From the NCBI GenBank assembly GCA_021838785.1, contig JAKCCV010000001.1, positions 124,001 to 188,000 of the forward strand: 64,000 bases of DNA, written 5' to 3'. Shown one piece after another: positions 7,808-16,629 of the stretch (the first letter of the stretch is position 1; the number at the start of each line of letters is the position of its first letter). A program made the translations under genes and the position numbers. The notes beneath the pieces are model-generated. The model worked only from the letters and a program-made list of their open reading frames with translations, was not told the DNA's origin and made no database searches. The DNA is from Acidobacteriota bacterium (GTDB taxonomy: Bacteria > Acidobacteriota > Terriglobia > UBA7540).

Positions 7808-10456
7808 ATGCCATTACGATTCGACAAATTGACTATCAAAGCGCAGGAAGCGCTGCGCACGACCCAAGAGGTAGCCTCTCGCTATGGAAACCAGGAACTT
7901 CAACCTCTTCACCTGCTCATGGCGCTGGCTGAGCAATCGGAGGGCATTGTTCCCGGCGTGTTGGAGAGGCTTGGCGTTCAGCCGGCTGCCGTTCTGCGCG
8001 AGGCCGAAAAAGCCATCGAGGCGTTGCCCAAGGTAGGCGGCGTCAGCGAGCATTTTCTATCGCCAGCGCTAAAGGACGTTCTGGACCGAGCTTTTAAGGA
8101 AACCGAGCCCTTCAAGGATGAGTTTGTTTCGACAGAGCATCTACTGCTGGCGCTGGCCAAGCTGACCAATGACCCTGCCGGTCAGATTCTGAAGCGGCTT
8201 GGAGTGACCCATGATGCGATTTTAAAGGCGCTGGTGGCGGTTCGGGGGACGCAGCGCGTGACCGATGAGAATCCTGAAGCGAAATATCAGGCGCTAGAAA
8301 AGTACGCGCGCGATCTCACCGAGCTGGCGCGGCGGGGAAAGCTTGACCCCGTTATTGGCCGCGATGATGAGGTGCGGCGGGTGATTCAAGTCCTTTCCCG
8401 GCGGACCAAGAACAACCCAGTACTCATCGGAGAACCGGGGGTTGGCAAGACCGCGATCGTGGAAGGCATTGCGCAGCGTATTGTGGGTGGCGATGTTCCC
8501 GAATCCCTCAAATCCAAACGCATCGTCGCCCTGGATCTTGGCGCCATGGTCGCCGGCTCCAGGTACCGCGGTGAGTTCGAAGATCGCCTAAAAGCCCTTT
8601 TGAAGGAAATTGAGGAATCGAACGGCCAAATTATCCTTTTTATTGACGAACTGCACACACTAGTGGGCGCGGGCGCGGCCGAGGGGGCCGTGGACGCGTC
8701 GAACATGCTCAAACCGGCCTTGGCGCGAGGTGAATTGCGCTGCATCGGAGCGACCACGCTCAACGAATACAAAAAGTATATTGAAAAGGATGCGGCGCTG
8801 GAACGCCGCTTTCAGCCGGTTTTGGTCGGCGAGCCGTCGGTCGAGGACACGATTGCGATTTTGCGTGGCCTGAAGGAGCGATATGAAGTCCATCACGGCG
8901 TGCGCATCAAGGATTCGGCGATTGTGGCCGCGGCCATGCTTTCCCATCGCTACATTAGCGACCGCTTCTTGCCGGATAAGGCCATTGACCTGATTGACGA
9001 GGCGGGTTCTAGCCTGCGAATTGAAATTGACTCTATGCCGTCGGAAATTGACCAAATTGAGCGGCGAATCACCCAGCTCGAAATCGAGCGGCAAGCCCTC
9101 AAGAAGGAGGATGACGCCGCCTCGAAGGAGCGTCTCGCCAAGCTTGAAAAGGACCTGGCGCAGCTACGCGAGCAATCGGACAAACTTAAACTGCGTTGGA
9201 GGAACGAAAAGGAGATCATCACCCGGATCCGCTCTCTTAAAGAGGCGATTGAGCAGGCCAAGATTGACGAGCAACGCGCCACGCGCGAGGGCGATTTGAA
9301 CAAGGCGGCGGAAATTCGCTACGGCAAGCTGGTCACGCTCCAAAAGCAGCTTGCCGAAGCTAATGCCCAGCTCGAAACCAAAGAAAAACGAATGCTGAAA
9401 GAAGAAGTGGACGAGGAAGATGTGGCGCGGATCGTCTCGAAGTGGACCGGGATTCCCGTCACCAAGATGCTGGAAGGCGAGATGGCAAAACTTGCAAAAA
9501 TGGAGGAGCGGCTCCGACTTCGGGTCGTGGGCCAGGACGAAGCGCTGCGCCTGGTTGCCAACGCGGTGCGCCGTAGCCGGGCCGGGCTTTCCGACCCCAA
9601 GCGGCCCATTGGCAGCTTCATTTTCTTGGGTCCAACCGGGGTCGGTAAAACGGAATTGGCTCGCGCTTTGGCGGAATTTCTGTTTGACGACGAGCGCGCC
9701 ATGGTGCGGGTGGATATGTCCGAGTACATGGAAAAGCACGCCGTGGCGCGGCTGATTGGGGCGCCTCCCGGCTATGTGGGTTATGAAGAGGGCGGACAAT
9801 TAACTGAAACCGTCCGGCGTCGGCCCTATTGCGTCATCCTCTTCGATGAGATTGAAAAAGCCCACCCGGATGTTTTCAACATTTTCTTGCAGATTCTGGA
9901 CGAAGGGCGGTTGACCGACGGCAAAGGGCGCACGGTGGATTTTAAGAACACGGTGATCATTATGACGTCCAACATCGCCAGCCAGATGATCCATGAAGCG
10001 CTCGGCGACTCCGCGGACAATCGCCGCAACGGAGGCAAGGCCGGCAAGATTTCTGATGAATTGAAGCGGCGAATTCATGAAACCCTGCTCGAACACTTCC
10101 GGCCGGAGTTCCTTAACCGCGTGGATGAGGTTGTTATCTTCAACCCGCTCGGACAGGCCGAGATCGAGAAAATCATTGATATTCAGCTCCAAAATCTCGC
10201 ACGGCTGCTCGCCGAGCGCAAGGTCTCGATCGAGCTGACCGAACGCGCGCGCCAACTCCTGATTCGAGAAGGCTACGACGCCCAATTTGGGGCAAGGCCG
10301 CTCAAGCGCGCCATCCAACGGCTGATTCAAGATCCACTGGCCCTCAAGCTTCTGGAAGGCGAAATTCTTCCCGGCGAGATGCTCACGGTGGACGCGGACC
10401 TTAAAAAAGGAGAGATGATCTTCACTCCTGCAACAGCCGCGGCTGGCCGAAGATAG
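7808..10456 (+). CDS. clpB: ATP-dependent disaggregase ClpB
   Basis: 882 residues, the normal size for ClpB. Hexameric AAA+ unfoldase that threads aggregated proteins in concert with DnaK. The two N-terminal Clp repeats occupy about 1-150. AAA1 has Walker A GEPGVGKT near 208-215 and Walker [11 protein letters not shown]. The long coiled-coil middle domain (about 410-530), diagnostic of ClpB rather than ClpA/C, is rich in Glu/Lys/Arg. AAA2 has GPTGVGKTE near 608-616 and [15 protein letters not shown]. No ClpP-binding IGF/L loop is evident. The ribosome site is weak (GAGGTGG, about 14 bases upstream). Confidence 0.97.
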   Translation: MPLRFDKLTIKAQEALRTTQEVASRYGNQELQPLHLLMALAEQSEGIVPGVLERLGVQPAAVLREAEKAIEALPKVGGVSEHFLSPALKDVLDRAFKETEPFKDEFVSTEHLLLALAKLTNDPAGQILKRLGVTHDAILKALVAVRGTQRVTDENPEAKYQALEKYARDLTELARRGKLDPVIGRDDEVRRVIQVLSRRTKNNPVLIGEPGVGKTAIVEGIAQRIVGGDVPESLKSKRIVALDLGAMVAGSRYRGEFEDRLKALLKEIEESNGQIILFIDELHTLVGAGAAEGAVDASNMLKPALARGELRCIGATTLNEYKKYIEKDAALERRFQPVLVGEPSVEDTIAILRGLKERYEVHHGVRIKDSAIVAAAMLSHRYISDRFLPDKAIDLIDEAGSSLRIEIDSMPSEIDQIERRITQLEIERQALKKEDDAASKERLAKLEKDLAQLREQSDKLKLRWRNEKEIITRIRSLKEAIEQAKIDEQRATREGDLNKAAEIRYGKLVTLQKQLAEANAQLETKEKRMLKEEVDEEDVARIVSKWTGIPVTKMLEGEMAKLAKMEERLRLRVVGQDEALRLVANAVRRSRAGLSDPKRPIGSFIFLGPTGVGKTELARALAEFLFDDERAMVRVDMSEYMEKHAVARLIGAPPGYVGYEEGGQLTETVRRRPYCVILFDEIEKAHPDVFNIFLQILDEGRLTDGKGRTVDFKNTVIIMTSNIASQMIHEALGDSADNRRNGGKAGKISDELKRRIHETLLEHFRPEFLNRVDEVVIFNPLGQAEIEKIIDIQLQNLARLLAERKVSIELTERARQLLIREGYDAQFGARPLKRAIQRLIQDPLALKLLEGEILPGEMLTVDADLKKGEMIFTPATAAAGRR

Positions 10457-10720
10457 TCGCTTAAATTAACGGCGCGCGTAACCTCAGCGTCGCCAAGTGA
10501 GGCCTCGAAGCCGGGGCAGGTGGAAGGCTCGCTGCGGCCCCGCCCAAGACCCACAAAGTCTGCGGAGCTTGGTGCTTGACGGCGGCTACGCAGTTTGGCA
10601 ATCTAACTTATCGGGGCAAGACTCCCTGCGGTCTATGGCAGAGGCGCGGGTGCTCCCCAAACCCAACGGGTTGCCGCGCCGGAAGTGATTTGCAAATCTG
10701 GAATTTGACGGAGGTCAACA
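10457..10720. other. Intergenic region between clpB and the Dps-like gene
   Basis: 264 bases. Just before the next gene an ACGGAGGT ribosome binding site is clear. I see no convincing promoter pair, terminator T-run or small gene. Confidence 0.5.
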
Positions 10721-11287
10721 ATGGCACGAGTGGCACGGGAAGTTGTCCAAAAAGCGGGCGTGGACGTGGACAAGCTGTTGGACTTGTTGGTCCGCAACGC
10801 ATCTGCAGAACTCACCACCTACTATTACTACACCATCCTGCGCGTAAATCTGATTGGTCTTGAGGGCGAGGGCTTGAAGGAAATCACTGAAGACGCTCGC
10901 ATAGAGGATCGCAATCACTTTGAGGTGTTGGTGCCTCGGATATACGAGCTGGGTGGGAAAATCCCGGATGATATGAAGGCGTTTCACGACCTGTCCGCCT
11001 GCCCGCCAGCGCACCTGCCCAAAGACCCGACGGACATTAAGGCCATGCTCCAGGTGCTGGTGAGCGCCGAGCGATGCGCCATTGCCGGATACAACGCGAT
11101 TTGCAACATGACGGCGGGCAAGGATCACCGCACGTACGACCTGTCACTCGCCATCTTGCATGAAGAAGTGGAGCACGAATCCTGGTTCAGTGAATTTCTA
11201 GGCGAAGGGCCCTCCGGCCACTTCCGCCGGCAAGGGACTGGCTTTTCGCGCAATTCGCCTTACACCTCAAAATTCCTCATCCCCTAA
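10721..11287 (+). CDS. Dps-like ferritin (DPSL / thioferritin type)
   Basis: 188 residues. A four-helix ferritin-fold protein expected to form a dodecamer that oxidises and stores iron at the expense of peroxide. Ferroxidase ligands are visible as SAELTTYYYY (E30), DARIEDRNHFE (E62 and H66), AERCAIAGYN (E117) and LHEEVEHESWF (E148, E149, H152). Two cysteines, C94 (LSACPPAH) and C119 (AERCA), sit 25 residues apart beside this site, the signature of the DPSL/thioferritin group rather than classical Dps. The ATG has ACGGAGGT at good spacing. It lies about 140 bp before the UGA-containing peroxiredoxin in the same orientation, suggesting a peroxide-defence unit. Confidence 0.85.
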   Translation: MARVAREVVQKAGVDVDKLLDLLVRNASAELTTYYYYTILRVNLIGLEGEGLKEITEDARIEDRNHFEVLVPRIYELGGKIPDDMKAFHDLSACPPAHLPKDPTDIKAMLQVLVSAERCAIAGYNAICNMTAGKDHRTYDLSLAILHEEVEHESWFSEFLGEGPSGHFRRQGTGFSRNSPYTSKFLIP

Positions 11288-11429
11288 CGGACGCTCCGAG
11301 CCATCCGTGGGTGCGCCGATAGGGAAAGGGACAGCAGAAGGCAGTCCGTAACAAAGACGCCGGGGTTCCGTCATGCGGTCAACTTTTACGTCCATTCAGG
11401 CACGATAGCAGCTTTAGCGGAGGATACGA

Positions 11430-11912
11430 ATGGCCCTTAAAGCAGGTGACATCGCTCCCACGTTCACGCTGAAATCCGCAACGGGTGAAACGCCGGGAGA
11501 GTTTAAGCTCTCGGATTACGCCGGTAAGAACTTGGTGATTCTGTTCTACGCGCTCGACTTCACGCCGGTCTGACAGAACGAACTGTCGGCGTTCAACGCG
11601 CAGCTTGCGAAGTTTGCCGACTCCAACGCCCAGGTCGTGGGCGTCAACACGGACACCGTTTTCTCTCACATCGCCTTTCAGAAGTCGCTCGGTGGAATCA
11701 AGTTTCCTCTTGCCACCGACCGTTGGCCTTACGCGGAGACGGCCAAAGCTTACGGCATCTTCCCTCCCGCCAAGCACGATATTCCTTTTGTTAACGATCG
11801 TGCGATTTTTATTGTGGGCAAAGACGGAAAGATTGCGTGGGCCAAGGTTTATGAATTGCGGCAAACGCCGGAGGTCGGAGAGGTTCTGGAGGCTGTCCGC
11901 AAGCTGAAATAA
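11430..11912 (+). CDS. Selenocysteine-containing peroxiredoxin (in-frame TGA at the peroxidatic position)
   Basis: Start ATG 11430 with AGCGGAGGA upstream; 160 codons to the TAA at 11910-11912. Codon 48 (11571-11573) is TGA, exactly where the AhpE/BCP-type peroxiredoxin motif DFTPV-Cys places its peroxidatic residue. Frame and homology continue on both sides: [20 protein letters not shown] before, and [37 protein letters not shown] and the [12 protein letters not shown] strand with its conserved Arg after. The protein has no Cys at all, so without selenocysteine it would lack a redox group. A SECIS-like hairpin follows at 11587-11619. It would reduce H2O2 or alkyl hydroperoxides. The alternative is a point-mutated pseudogene, but the exact position argues against that. 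The sel genes are not in the window. Confidence 0.85.
11587..11619 (+). promoter_or_regulatory. Candidate bacterial SECIS element
   Basis: Within the coding sequence, 13 bases after the TGA, an interrupted stem forms: CGGC/GCCG (11587-11590 with 11616-11619), AAC/GUU (11595-11597 with 11612-11614) and CGC/GCG (11599-11601 with 11607-11609), closing the loop AGCUU at 11602-11606. The loop begins 28 bases after the UGA and has G at its second position, both within what is accepted for bacterial SECIS elements read by SelB. The three short helices and asymmetric internal loops make the structure moderate in strength. It was found by eye; no energy was computed. Confidence 0.55.
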
Positions 11913-11987
11913 GCGGGCCGCTCGGCCGACAATCCCTCACCCGATGGTCCCGGCGCACGCCGAGCCGACGGCGCCGTGCAAGGCCAA

Positions 11988-13664
11988 CTAACGGATGTAG
12001 TCGCGGTAACTCTCGAGCGTCAGTTGAATGTCCGGGGGCTCTTCCTTAATGACCCGCGCGATGATGGCGAGCGTCCGGCGCACGGCTTCCTGCTTGTCAG
12101 GCACACTCGAGTCGCGTTCCAGCGTGGTGTTCAAATCGTAGGTTCGCGCCGCGTTATACAGCACGTGAAAAAGCTCGAATTCCTCTCGCAAAGATTCCGG
12201 CGCGTCTCTGGCTTCATCAAAAAGCGCATCGAGCGGCCGCCCCGGCCCAGCAAGCCTTTCCAGCATCTCAACGTACTGGCGCTCGGCGCGATCGTCCACC
12301 ACGCGATAGGCATTGTACGCCGTCTCGCGCTTTCCCTCGGGCGTTTCACCGATCAGCAACCGCTCCATAAACGGCTCGAGCAAAACATGATTGAGGACGC
12401 TCGGGTCGGCAGGGTTACGTTTGAGGAGGATAACCGCGACCAGCCGCAAGGGTTCGAGCGGATTGCCGAACCGGCGCGCGAGAGGCAGCACCCTGGACAT
12501 ATCGAGCATTGCGCGCGCGTTGTCAAAAGCGATGAGCCGTGCCGCGCGGCGCCGAATCTCGGACTCGGATTCTCCCTGAAAGGCCGGGCAATCAGAATGT
12601 GCCAGCGTGGGGCCCATGGCATCCAGAACATGCGCGTGACGAGCGATGAATTCGGCTGTCACGTCGGGGACGTTCTCGTGTTTGGCAGAGGCCAGCTCGC
12701 AAATCGCCGGTGGAAAGTTCTCCACCAAGTTCGTCCGCAGATAGAAAAACTTTTCCGACGTGTACGCATAAGCCTCGGGAGGATGACCGAGGTCTAACTC
12801 CCCTAGCGACAACGAAAACTCATCTTGGCCAAGGCTCATCACCCGCAAGCGGGCATGGGGAGCCCCGGCGTGTCGCTCGATCCAGCGATGAACTTGGTAT
12901 CCTCGCGCTCGCTCATCGGCTGAATCCTCCGCTTCCAACACGACCACGGGCTCTCCAGAGCGAGTCCTGTAAGCGTAGCGAAGGTAAACCCAATCATCCG
13001 AATGGAATCGCGTGTTGGGATAATCCATCAAGCCGTAAGAGCTGGTGGATTTGCCGGTCCCAGTGGGCGCGATGTAAAGCACGCCTCGGCCATTCATCTC
13101 GACGCAAGCACCGTGAATTGAGTGGATGCCGTACTCCGACGCGAGCCATCGCCCGACAGCCCCGAGCACCCAACTTTTGAGCTGACCGTAGTACGACGTA
13201 TTGAAGAAAATCACCGTGTTGGCCTGGCGGCTGTAATAGGCGGCCTCGGGTTCATTCGGCACCCCCACGAGCGCATAGACCTTAACCTGGGGATCTTTGG
13301 AAACGCGCCCCCCGTACTCCTTCCACTCTTGAACGCTGTGCCAGTTGTCGAGCCAAAAGTCGTAAAGATGGGGGCTGTTGGTCGTGGCTCGGACGCGCAC
13401 GCCGTGGATGACGACATCATGCGTGTGGATGGGTTCCTGGCCGACTCGCCGCTCCAAATGCCGGTACACCGTGGCTAGGAGCTTTTCAAGCAGACCGGGC
13501 GTCGAATCCACGCATTTGTTATGCCGCGCCGTCCGGCCTTTGGTTCGAGTGATGGTGTTGGAGAGGCCGAGCGGCGTGCCCGGCCACTCGGTGGAGGCAG
13601 GATCGGCCGGTTCCGGAAAATAGAATAATTCGTCCGAGGCTAATTGAAACGCAGACATGTCCAT
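11988..13664 (-). CDS. HprK-like P-loop kinase-fold protein, function unknown
   Basis: 558 residues. The centre matches the HPr kinase / PEP-carboxykinase ATP-binding fold: IHSIHGACVEMNGRGVLYIA leads into the Walker A APTGTGKST at about 199-207, followed by FHSDDWVYL near 220-228, equivalent to the conserved acidic motif. The first 170 residues and the C-terminal 200 residues (helical, with LARRFGNPLEPLRLVAVILL) are not known domains to me. HPr kinases are about 300 residues, so this is an extended relative, and no HPr or PTS gene is near. It could phosphorylate a protein or small molecule. It is divergent from the GMC oxidoreductase gene. Confidence 0.6.
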   Translation of the reverse strand: MDMSAFQLASDELFYFPEPADPASTEWPGTPLGLSNTITRTKGRTARHNKCVDSTPGLLEKLLATVYRHLERRVGQEPIHTHDVVIHGVRVRATTNSPHLYDFWLDNWHSVQEWKEYGGRVSKDPQVKVYALVGVPNEPEAAYYSRQANTVIFFNTSYYGQLKSWVLGAVGRWLASEYGIHSIHGACVEMNGRGVLYIAPTGTGKSTSSYGLMDYPNTRFHSDDWVYLRYAYRTRSGEPVVVLEAEDSADERARGYQVHRWIERHAGAPHARLRVMSLGQDEFSLSLGELDLGHPPEAYAYTSEKFFYLRTNLVENFPPAICELASAKHENVPDVTAEFIARHAHVLDAMGPTLAHSDCPAFQGESESEIRRRAARLIAFDNARAMLDMSRVLPLARRFGNPLEPLRLVAVILLKRNPADPSVLNHVLLEPFMERLLIGETPEGKRETAYNAYRVVDDRAERQYVEMLERLAGPGRPLDALFDEARDAPESLREEFELFHVLYNAARTYDLNTTLERDSSVPDKQEAVRRTLAIIARVIKEEPPDIQLTLESYRDYIR

Positions 13665-13799
13665 CCGTTAGTTTAGGCCCACTGCCGGAAAAATCAACGT
13701 GCCCGTGACGGCCGGGAGTCTGCCGACGCTCATGGACACTTGTATCTCGGTCTTGCGTCGCCCTGGGGGAGATTCAACAAAGCGGCAGATTTTCAGTGA

Positions 13800-13828
13800 T
13801 TGACGGACAGCCAACCGACTGTTAGCAT
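13800..13828 (+). promoter_or_regulatory. Possible promoter of the GMC oxidoreductase gene
   Basis: TTGACG at 13800-13805 and TAGCAT at 13823-13828 with a 17-base spacer, about 47 bases before the chosen start. Only consensus similarity supports this. Confidence 0.4.
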
Positions 13829-13875
13829 CAAACGCTTTGGTGGCGGCTTCAAAATATCCTGGAGGGCATGATTCC

Positions 13876-15555
13876 ATGGGGAAAGGCAAATCATATGACG
13901 CAATTGTGGTCGGTTCGGGCGCCACGGGAGGATGGGCGGCCAAACGTTTGGCCGAGGCTGGACTGAAAATCGCCCTTGTGGATGCAGGCAAACAGCAGTC
14001 AGATCAAAATTTCACCGAACACATGCCGGCTTTCCAACTGAAGTATCGGGATATGGCGCCGGAGATCATCCGCAAAACGCGCCCCATCCAAAAAGAATGC
14101 TACGCCTGCATGGAGTATAACTACGACTGGTTTTGCAATGACCTCGACGAGCCTTACACCACGGCGCCCAACATGCCGTTCAGTTGGCAGGGCCGGATGC
14201 GCATCACCGGCGGCCGAACCAACGTTTGGGGCCGTCAGAGTTACCGGTACAGCGATCTTGATTTCAAGGCTGCGTCGTTTGATGGTTACGGCGAAGATTG
14301 GCCCATCAGTTACAAAGACGTCGCCCCTTATTACGACCTTGTGGAAGAGTACGTCGGAATCACCGGACTGCCGGAGGGCGTTTACGAACTCCCCGACGGC
14401 AAGTTCCAGCCGCCCATGGCGTTCACGTGCATTGAGGAGCGGGTTCGCGCCACGGTGAAAGAGAAATTCGGGCGCACCCTGACATTAGGTCGCTCCGCCA
14501 ACATCACCCGGCCCACCAACGGCCGCCCGCCATGCCACTATTGCGGCCCCTGCGAGCGAGGATGCATTACGCATTCCTACTTCAACTCGTATTTCACCAC
14601 GGTCGCCGACGCGCTCAAGAGCGGCCGCTGCGACCACATTCCGAACGCGATGGTGTATCAGGTGCTGATGGATTCCGAGCATAACCGCGCCCGCGGCGTC
14701 CTTTATATTGATCGCATCACGCGCCAGCCTCGCGAGGTCCATGCCCGCGTGGTGGTGCTCTGCGCACAATCGCTCGAGTCCGTGCGCGTTTTGCTGAACT
14801 CGGCCAACCGGCAATACCCGAACGGCCTTGCCAATTCAAGCGGCGTCCTGGGCCACTATCTGATGGATCACATCACGGGAGGCGGCGCCTGGGGCGTATT
14901 TCCGGATTTTCCCGGCAAAGCCTCCATCAACGGCCCGCATCGTCCCGACGGCATTTACGTGATTCGTTTTCGCAACACTCACAACGGCCCGCGATCCAAA
15001 AATTTCATTCGAGGCTACGGCTTCCAGGGCGGCGGCAGCGCCAACTTTAGCTGGAATGCCCCCGGCTTTGGCGCGGCGTACAAGAAGGCGATGCTTGATC
15101 CCGTAACGGGAATGGGGTTCGGCGGCTTTGGCGAGTGCCTGGCGCGCTGGGACAACTATGTCGAAATTGACCCCAACACGGTGGACACCTTCGGCATTCC
15201 CGTCCTCAAGATACACATGAAATATGGCGAGAACGAATTCGCGCTGGTGAAGGACATGGCCGAATCAGCGGCCGAGATGCTGGAAGCGGCCGGGGCGAAA
15301 TACGTCCAACCGCACCAACAGCCCTCCAACCCAGGCTGGGCCATCCATGAGGTCGGCATTGCCCGCATGGGGAACAATCCGAAGACCTCCGTGCTCAATG
15401 CGTTTCAGCAATCCCACGACGTCAAGAATTTGTTTGTTATGGACGGTTCAGGCTTTGTCTCCTCGGCCTGCCAGAATCCGACGCTCACCATGATGGCCCT
15501 CGCGGTCCGCTCCTGCGATTATCTGCTCGACGAGATGAAAAAAGGGAACGTCTGA
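13876..15555 (+). CDS. GMC-family FAD oxidoreductase
   Basis: 559 residues from the ATG at 13876, preceded by GGAGGG about ten bases upstream; 13 further upstream codons are open but lack such a site. The FAD-binding Rossmann motif DAIVVGSGATGGWAAKRLAE is at about 6-25. GRMRITGGRTNVWGRQSYRY matches the GMC signature region. A cysteine-rich stretch CHYCGPCERGC near 215 is shared with gluconate/glucoside-3-dehydrogenase-type members. The C-terminal HEVGIARMG and NPTLTMMALAVRS motifs hold the active-site His and the FAD contact. Substrates are probably sugars or sugar alcohols. No small or cytochrome subunit is adjacent and no signal peptide is visible. Confidence 0.85.
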   Translation: MGKGKSYDAIVVGSGATGGWAAKRLAEAGLKIALVDAGKQQSDQNFTEHMPAFQLKYRDMAPEIIRKTRPIQKECYACMEYNYDWFCNDLDEPYTTAPNMPFSWQGRMRITGGRTNVWGRQSYRYSDLDFKAASFDGYGEDWPISYKDVAPYYDLVEEYVGITGLPEGVYELPDGKFQPPMAFTCIEERVRATVKEKFGRTLTLGRSANITRPTNGRPPCHYCGPCERGCITHSYFNSYFTTVADALKSGRCDHIPNAMVYQVLMDSEHNRARGVLYIDRITRQPREVHARVVVLCAQSLESVRVLLNSANRQYPNGLANSSGVLGHYLMDHITGGGAWGVFPDFPGKASINGPHRPDGIYVIRFRNTHNGPRSKNFIRGYGFQGGGSANFSWNAPGFGAAYKKAMLDPVTGMGFGGFGECLARWDNYVEIDPNTVDTFGIPVLKIHMKYGENEFALVKDMAESAAEMLEAAGAKYVQPHQQPSNPGWAIHEVGIARMGNNPKTSVLNAFQQSHDVKNLFVMDGSGFVSSACQNPTLTMMALAVRSCDYLLDEMKKGNV

Positions 15556-15724
15556 ATCTCGCCGGCGCTTTAGGCGAACCACGGCGCGTCGGCATCGCCA
15601 AGCCCCCTCAACTGTTGATCCGTCGCAGCGTCGCCGCGCGGCGTGGGTTGATGCACCGACGCCGGCAACAGGGGGCAACAACCGCCGCACCTTGAGCGCC
15701 GCCAGGTCTTTTCTCTCTTAAACT

Positions 15725-15753
15725 TCAAGGGGCCCCGTGAAGGAGCCCCTTGA
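15725..15753. terminator. Hairpin between convergent genes
   Basis: A 9-bp perfect stem, TCAAGGGGC (15725-15733) with GCCCCTTGA (15745-15753), lies between the ends of the GMC gene and the convergent RcnB-like gene. There is no proper T-run on either side, so it may be a weak terminator or a 3'-end stabiliser. Confidence 0.45.
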
Positions 15754-15790
15754 GCGCTGCGAACAGAACCATCTTCTGATTTCGCTCGGT

Positions 15791-16351
15791 TCAATTGCCA
15801 AAATTGAAGCCGATGTGAATAAAGTCCTGAACGCGGTAGCCGTTGTCCACCAGGACGACGTTTCCGCCGAAGAAAAAGTAGCGGAGGCCCGGCGGCGGTG
15901 GCGGCATCTCACGGAGCAGAACCACGGGCAATGGCCGGCAATACGGCCGATAGCGCGGGGCGATCACGTAGCCATAGGCGATGGGCGGTTCATCGCCCTG
16001 CGCGTCATCCCCCTGATCGTTGTGGTCCCACCAGCGTTCGCGGAAATCGCGGTCGTCGTGGTGGCGCTGGAAGTAGGCGAAAACCACCCGACGGTCATGG
16101 TCGTCGAAGCGGTAACGACCGCGGGCGTCGCGTTGCCAACCGTCGTGCCGACCACGGTTTTCACGCCAATCCTTACGACCGCGACGTTCGCCACACTCCT
16201 TTCGGCCGTGATGATTGCCTTGGTCTCCCTGGTCGCCTCGGCGAGCCCAAGGCGGCGGCCCGCCATGCGCAAAGGCAAGCGGAGACCATGGAGCCACCAA
16301 AACCACAGAGCCAACCAAAAGCGTTATCATCAAAAGTCGCCGTCTCTTCAT
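15791..16351 (-). CDS. Secreted RcnB/CigR-like protein
   Basis: 186 residues. A basic N-terminus MKRRR and a hydrophobic segment ending LAFAHG form a Sec signal peptide. The mature part starts with a strongly charged, His/Asp/Arg/Gly-rich stretch, followed by PPGLRYFFFGGNVVLVDNGY near the C-terminus. This fits the RcnB/CigR family, where PPG-x-R-W-hydrophobic-x5-LID-x-x-TG-x-V is typical. RcnB is a periplasmic protein in nickel/cobalt homeostasis. The many histidines fit metal binding, but a metal role here is inference. The long plus-strand frame opposite is a composition artefact. Confidence 0.55.
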   Translation of the reverse strand: MKRRRLLMITLLVGSVVLVAPWSPLAFAHGGPPPWARRGDQGDQGNHHGRKECGERRGRKDWRENRGRHDGWQRDARGRYRFDDHDRRVVFAYFQRHHDDRDFRERWWDHNDQGDDAQGDEPPIAYGYVIAPRYRPYCRPLPVVLLREMPPPPPGLRYFFFGGNVVLVDNGYRVQDFIHIGFNFGN

Positions 16352-16614
16352 GGCCGAACCCTCCTTGGAGCGCGTTATCGTCGGGCACGCGCTGCATTAC
16401 GTTTCGGAGCAGGCAGAATGCCAAAACCGTCAAACGAGGGCCAACTCACTTGGAATGAGATAGTTACAGCATGACCACCGAATGTGATGGCGAGAAGCTC
16501 AGGTAAAATCTTCACCCTTAGTGGCGGTTGAAGGGCGGCTCAAACGCGCGAGCGCGCATCAGCATGGCTGGAGCAATCGGGCGCGAAAAGGCCCGCTCGC
16601 CGCGCCAACTCGGA

Positions 16615-16620
16615 TATAAT
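16615..16620 (+). promoter_or_regulatory. Possible -10 element just upstream of the kinase start
   Basis: A perfect TATAAT ends ten bases before the ATG at 16630, with no Shine-Dalgarno between them and no good -35 hexamer at 17 bp. If used, the transcript would be nearly leaderless. Confidence 0.3.
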
Positions 16621-16629
16621 TCTCGGCGA

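Noticed and set aside
11571-11573. TGA read as an ordinary stop with a second gene starting at 11637
   Set aside because: The half-proteins join into one peroxiredoxin with the stop exactly at the catalytic Cys; a split would leave both useless.
11572-11587. Hairpin GACAG/CUGUC as the SECIS element
   Set aside because: It overlaps the UGA, whereas SECIS loops lie at least about 16 bases downstream; kept only as a possible competitor.
11976-12797. Plus-strand frame of 273 residues
   Set aside because: Antisense to the HprK-like gene, without a ribosome site or known domain.
15737-16474. Plus-strand frame of 245 residues
   Set aside because: It is antisense to the RcnB/CigR-like gene, which has a signal peptide and family motif; composition is biased.
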